A DNA stretch of 22,196 bases, taken from the NCBI GenBank assembly GCA_002308575.1, contig DBVY01000012.1:1-22196 (forward strand), in the 5' to 3' direction. The notes below the pieces were generated by a model. It had not been told where the DNA came from. It made no database searches and was given only the letters and a program-made list of their open reading frames with translations. The translations under genes and the position numbers were made by a program. Positions 21,694-22,196 of the stretch are shown here, one piece after another (position 1 is the stretch's first letter; every line of letters begins with the position of its first letter). The DNA is from Christensenella sp. UBA1252. Lineage in GTDB: Bacteria; Bacillota; Clostridia; Christensenellales; CAG-1252.

Positions 21694-22196
21694 GTGAAAA
21701 GCGATATTGAAATTGCAAGAGAAGTTAAGCTTCGCCCGATCTCGGAGATCGCGCGGCAGCTTGGGCTCGTTGCGGATGATCTCGAACCGTACGGCAAGTA
21801 CAAGGCGAAGGTTTTGAAAAAACCGAGCGAGAAGAGGGGAAAACTCGTGCTCGTAACGGCGATCAATCCGACGCCGCTCGGCGAAGGGAAGACGACCGTT
21901 TCGATCGGTCTTGCGGACGCGTTCGCGCTGCTCGGCAAGCGTTGCTGTTTGGCGCTTCGCGAGCCTTCGCTCGGACCCGTGTTCGGGATCAAGGGCGGCG
22001 CCACGGGCGGCGGTTACAGCCAAGTGCTTCCGATGGAAGATATCAACCTGCATTTTACCGGCGATCTGCACGCGATCACGGCGGCGAACAATCTGCTCGC
22101 GGCTCTCGTCGATAACCATATCAAATTCGGCAACGAAAAGAAAATCAAGACGATCACGTTCCGCCGCGCGATGGATATGAACGAGCGCTCGCTCCG
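21694..22196 (+). CDS. fhs: Formate-tetrahydrofolate ligase, 5' part (167 codons)
   Basis: Fhs joins formate to tetrahydrofolate using ATP, giving 10-formyl-THF for purine synthesis and, in acetogens, the methyl branch of the Wood-Ljungdahl pathway. The start is GTG at 21694, five bases after a strong site GAAGGAGG (21681-21688). Visible family parts are [20 protein letters not shown], the ATP-binding loop [11 protein letters not shown] (58-68), [54 protein letters not shown] and [12 protein letters not shown]. Full enzymes have about 555 residues, so roughly 70% of the gene lies outside the window; nothing visible is broken. A hairpin TTCGGC-TTT-GCCGAA (21669-21683) overlaps the front edge of the ribosome binding site. 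Confidence 0.96.
   Translation, partial: MKSDIEIAREVKLRPISEIARQLGLVADDLEPYGKYKAKVLKKPSEKRGKLVLVTAINPTPLGEGKTTVSIGLADAFALLGKRCCLALREPSLGPVFGIKGGATGGGYSQVLPMEDINLHFTGDLHAITAANNLLAALVDNHIKFGNEKKIKTITFRRAMDMNERSL

Overview
The window looks like chromosomal DNA of an anaerobic, Gram-positive-type bacterium of the Clostridia (Bacillota), most likely an uncultured gut lineage. Supporting signs are AGGAGG-type ribosome binding sites, TTGACA/TATAAT promoters with 17-bp spacers, intrinsic terminators, a guanine riboswitch before xpt, a PadR/DUF1700/DUF4097 operon, a rubrerythrin (oxygen defence in anaerobes) and formate-tetrahydrofolate ligase. No rRNA, tRNA, CRISPR array, transposase or clear prophage is visible.

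Layout. 1-185: terminator of a gene outside the window. 186-737 (-): small SGNH/GDSL hydrolase with a probably leaderless promoter. 924-1906 (+): a truncated BRO-N (phage antirepressor-like) protein whose stop overlaps the start of a membrane-anchored SGNH hydrolase. 1907-2313: a promoter and a very structured leader with two terminator-like hairpins. 2314-9792 (+): one gene, a third of the window, for a 2492-residue lipoprotein made of tandem MBG/Ig-like repeats followed by about 850 residues of a degenerate, unfamiliar repeat. 9949-10311 (+): unknown 120-aa protein. 10476-11567 (+): six-TM GGDEF diguanylate cyclase. 11713-12258 (-): rubrerythrin. 12493-14350 (+): PadR regulator, DUF1700 membrane protein and DUF4097 adhesin-like protein, a self-regulated envelope-type operon.

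14561-20879 (+) is the best understood block. A consensus promoter and a guanine riboswitch with terminator precede xpt (xanthine/guanine salvage), then a BMP-family nucleoside-binding lipoprotein, a double-NBD ABC ATPase with unusual insertions, and two overlapping permease genes. Together this is a purine nucleoside uptake and salvage operon that should be shut off when guanine is plentiful. It ends in a terminator enclosed in a perfect 17-bp inverted repeat, followed by a diverged second copy of part of that element. 21232 to the end: a GNAT acetyltransferase with its own promoter, then the 5' part of fhs, running off the window.

The points I consider most worth checking are the structured leader and 29-codon ORF before the giant lipoprotein, that protein's C-terminal repeat, the nested inverted-repeat element after the nucleoside transporter, the variant loops of the guanine aptamer and the insertions in the ABC ATPase. 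I did not find a clearly new defence or enzymatic system.
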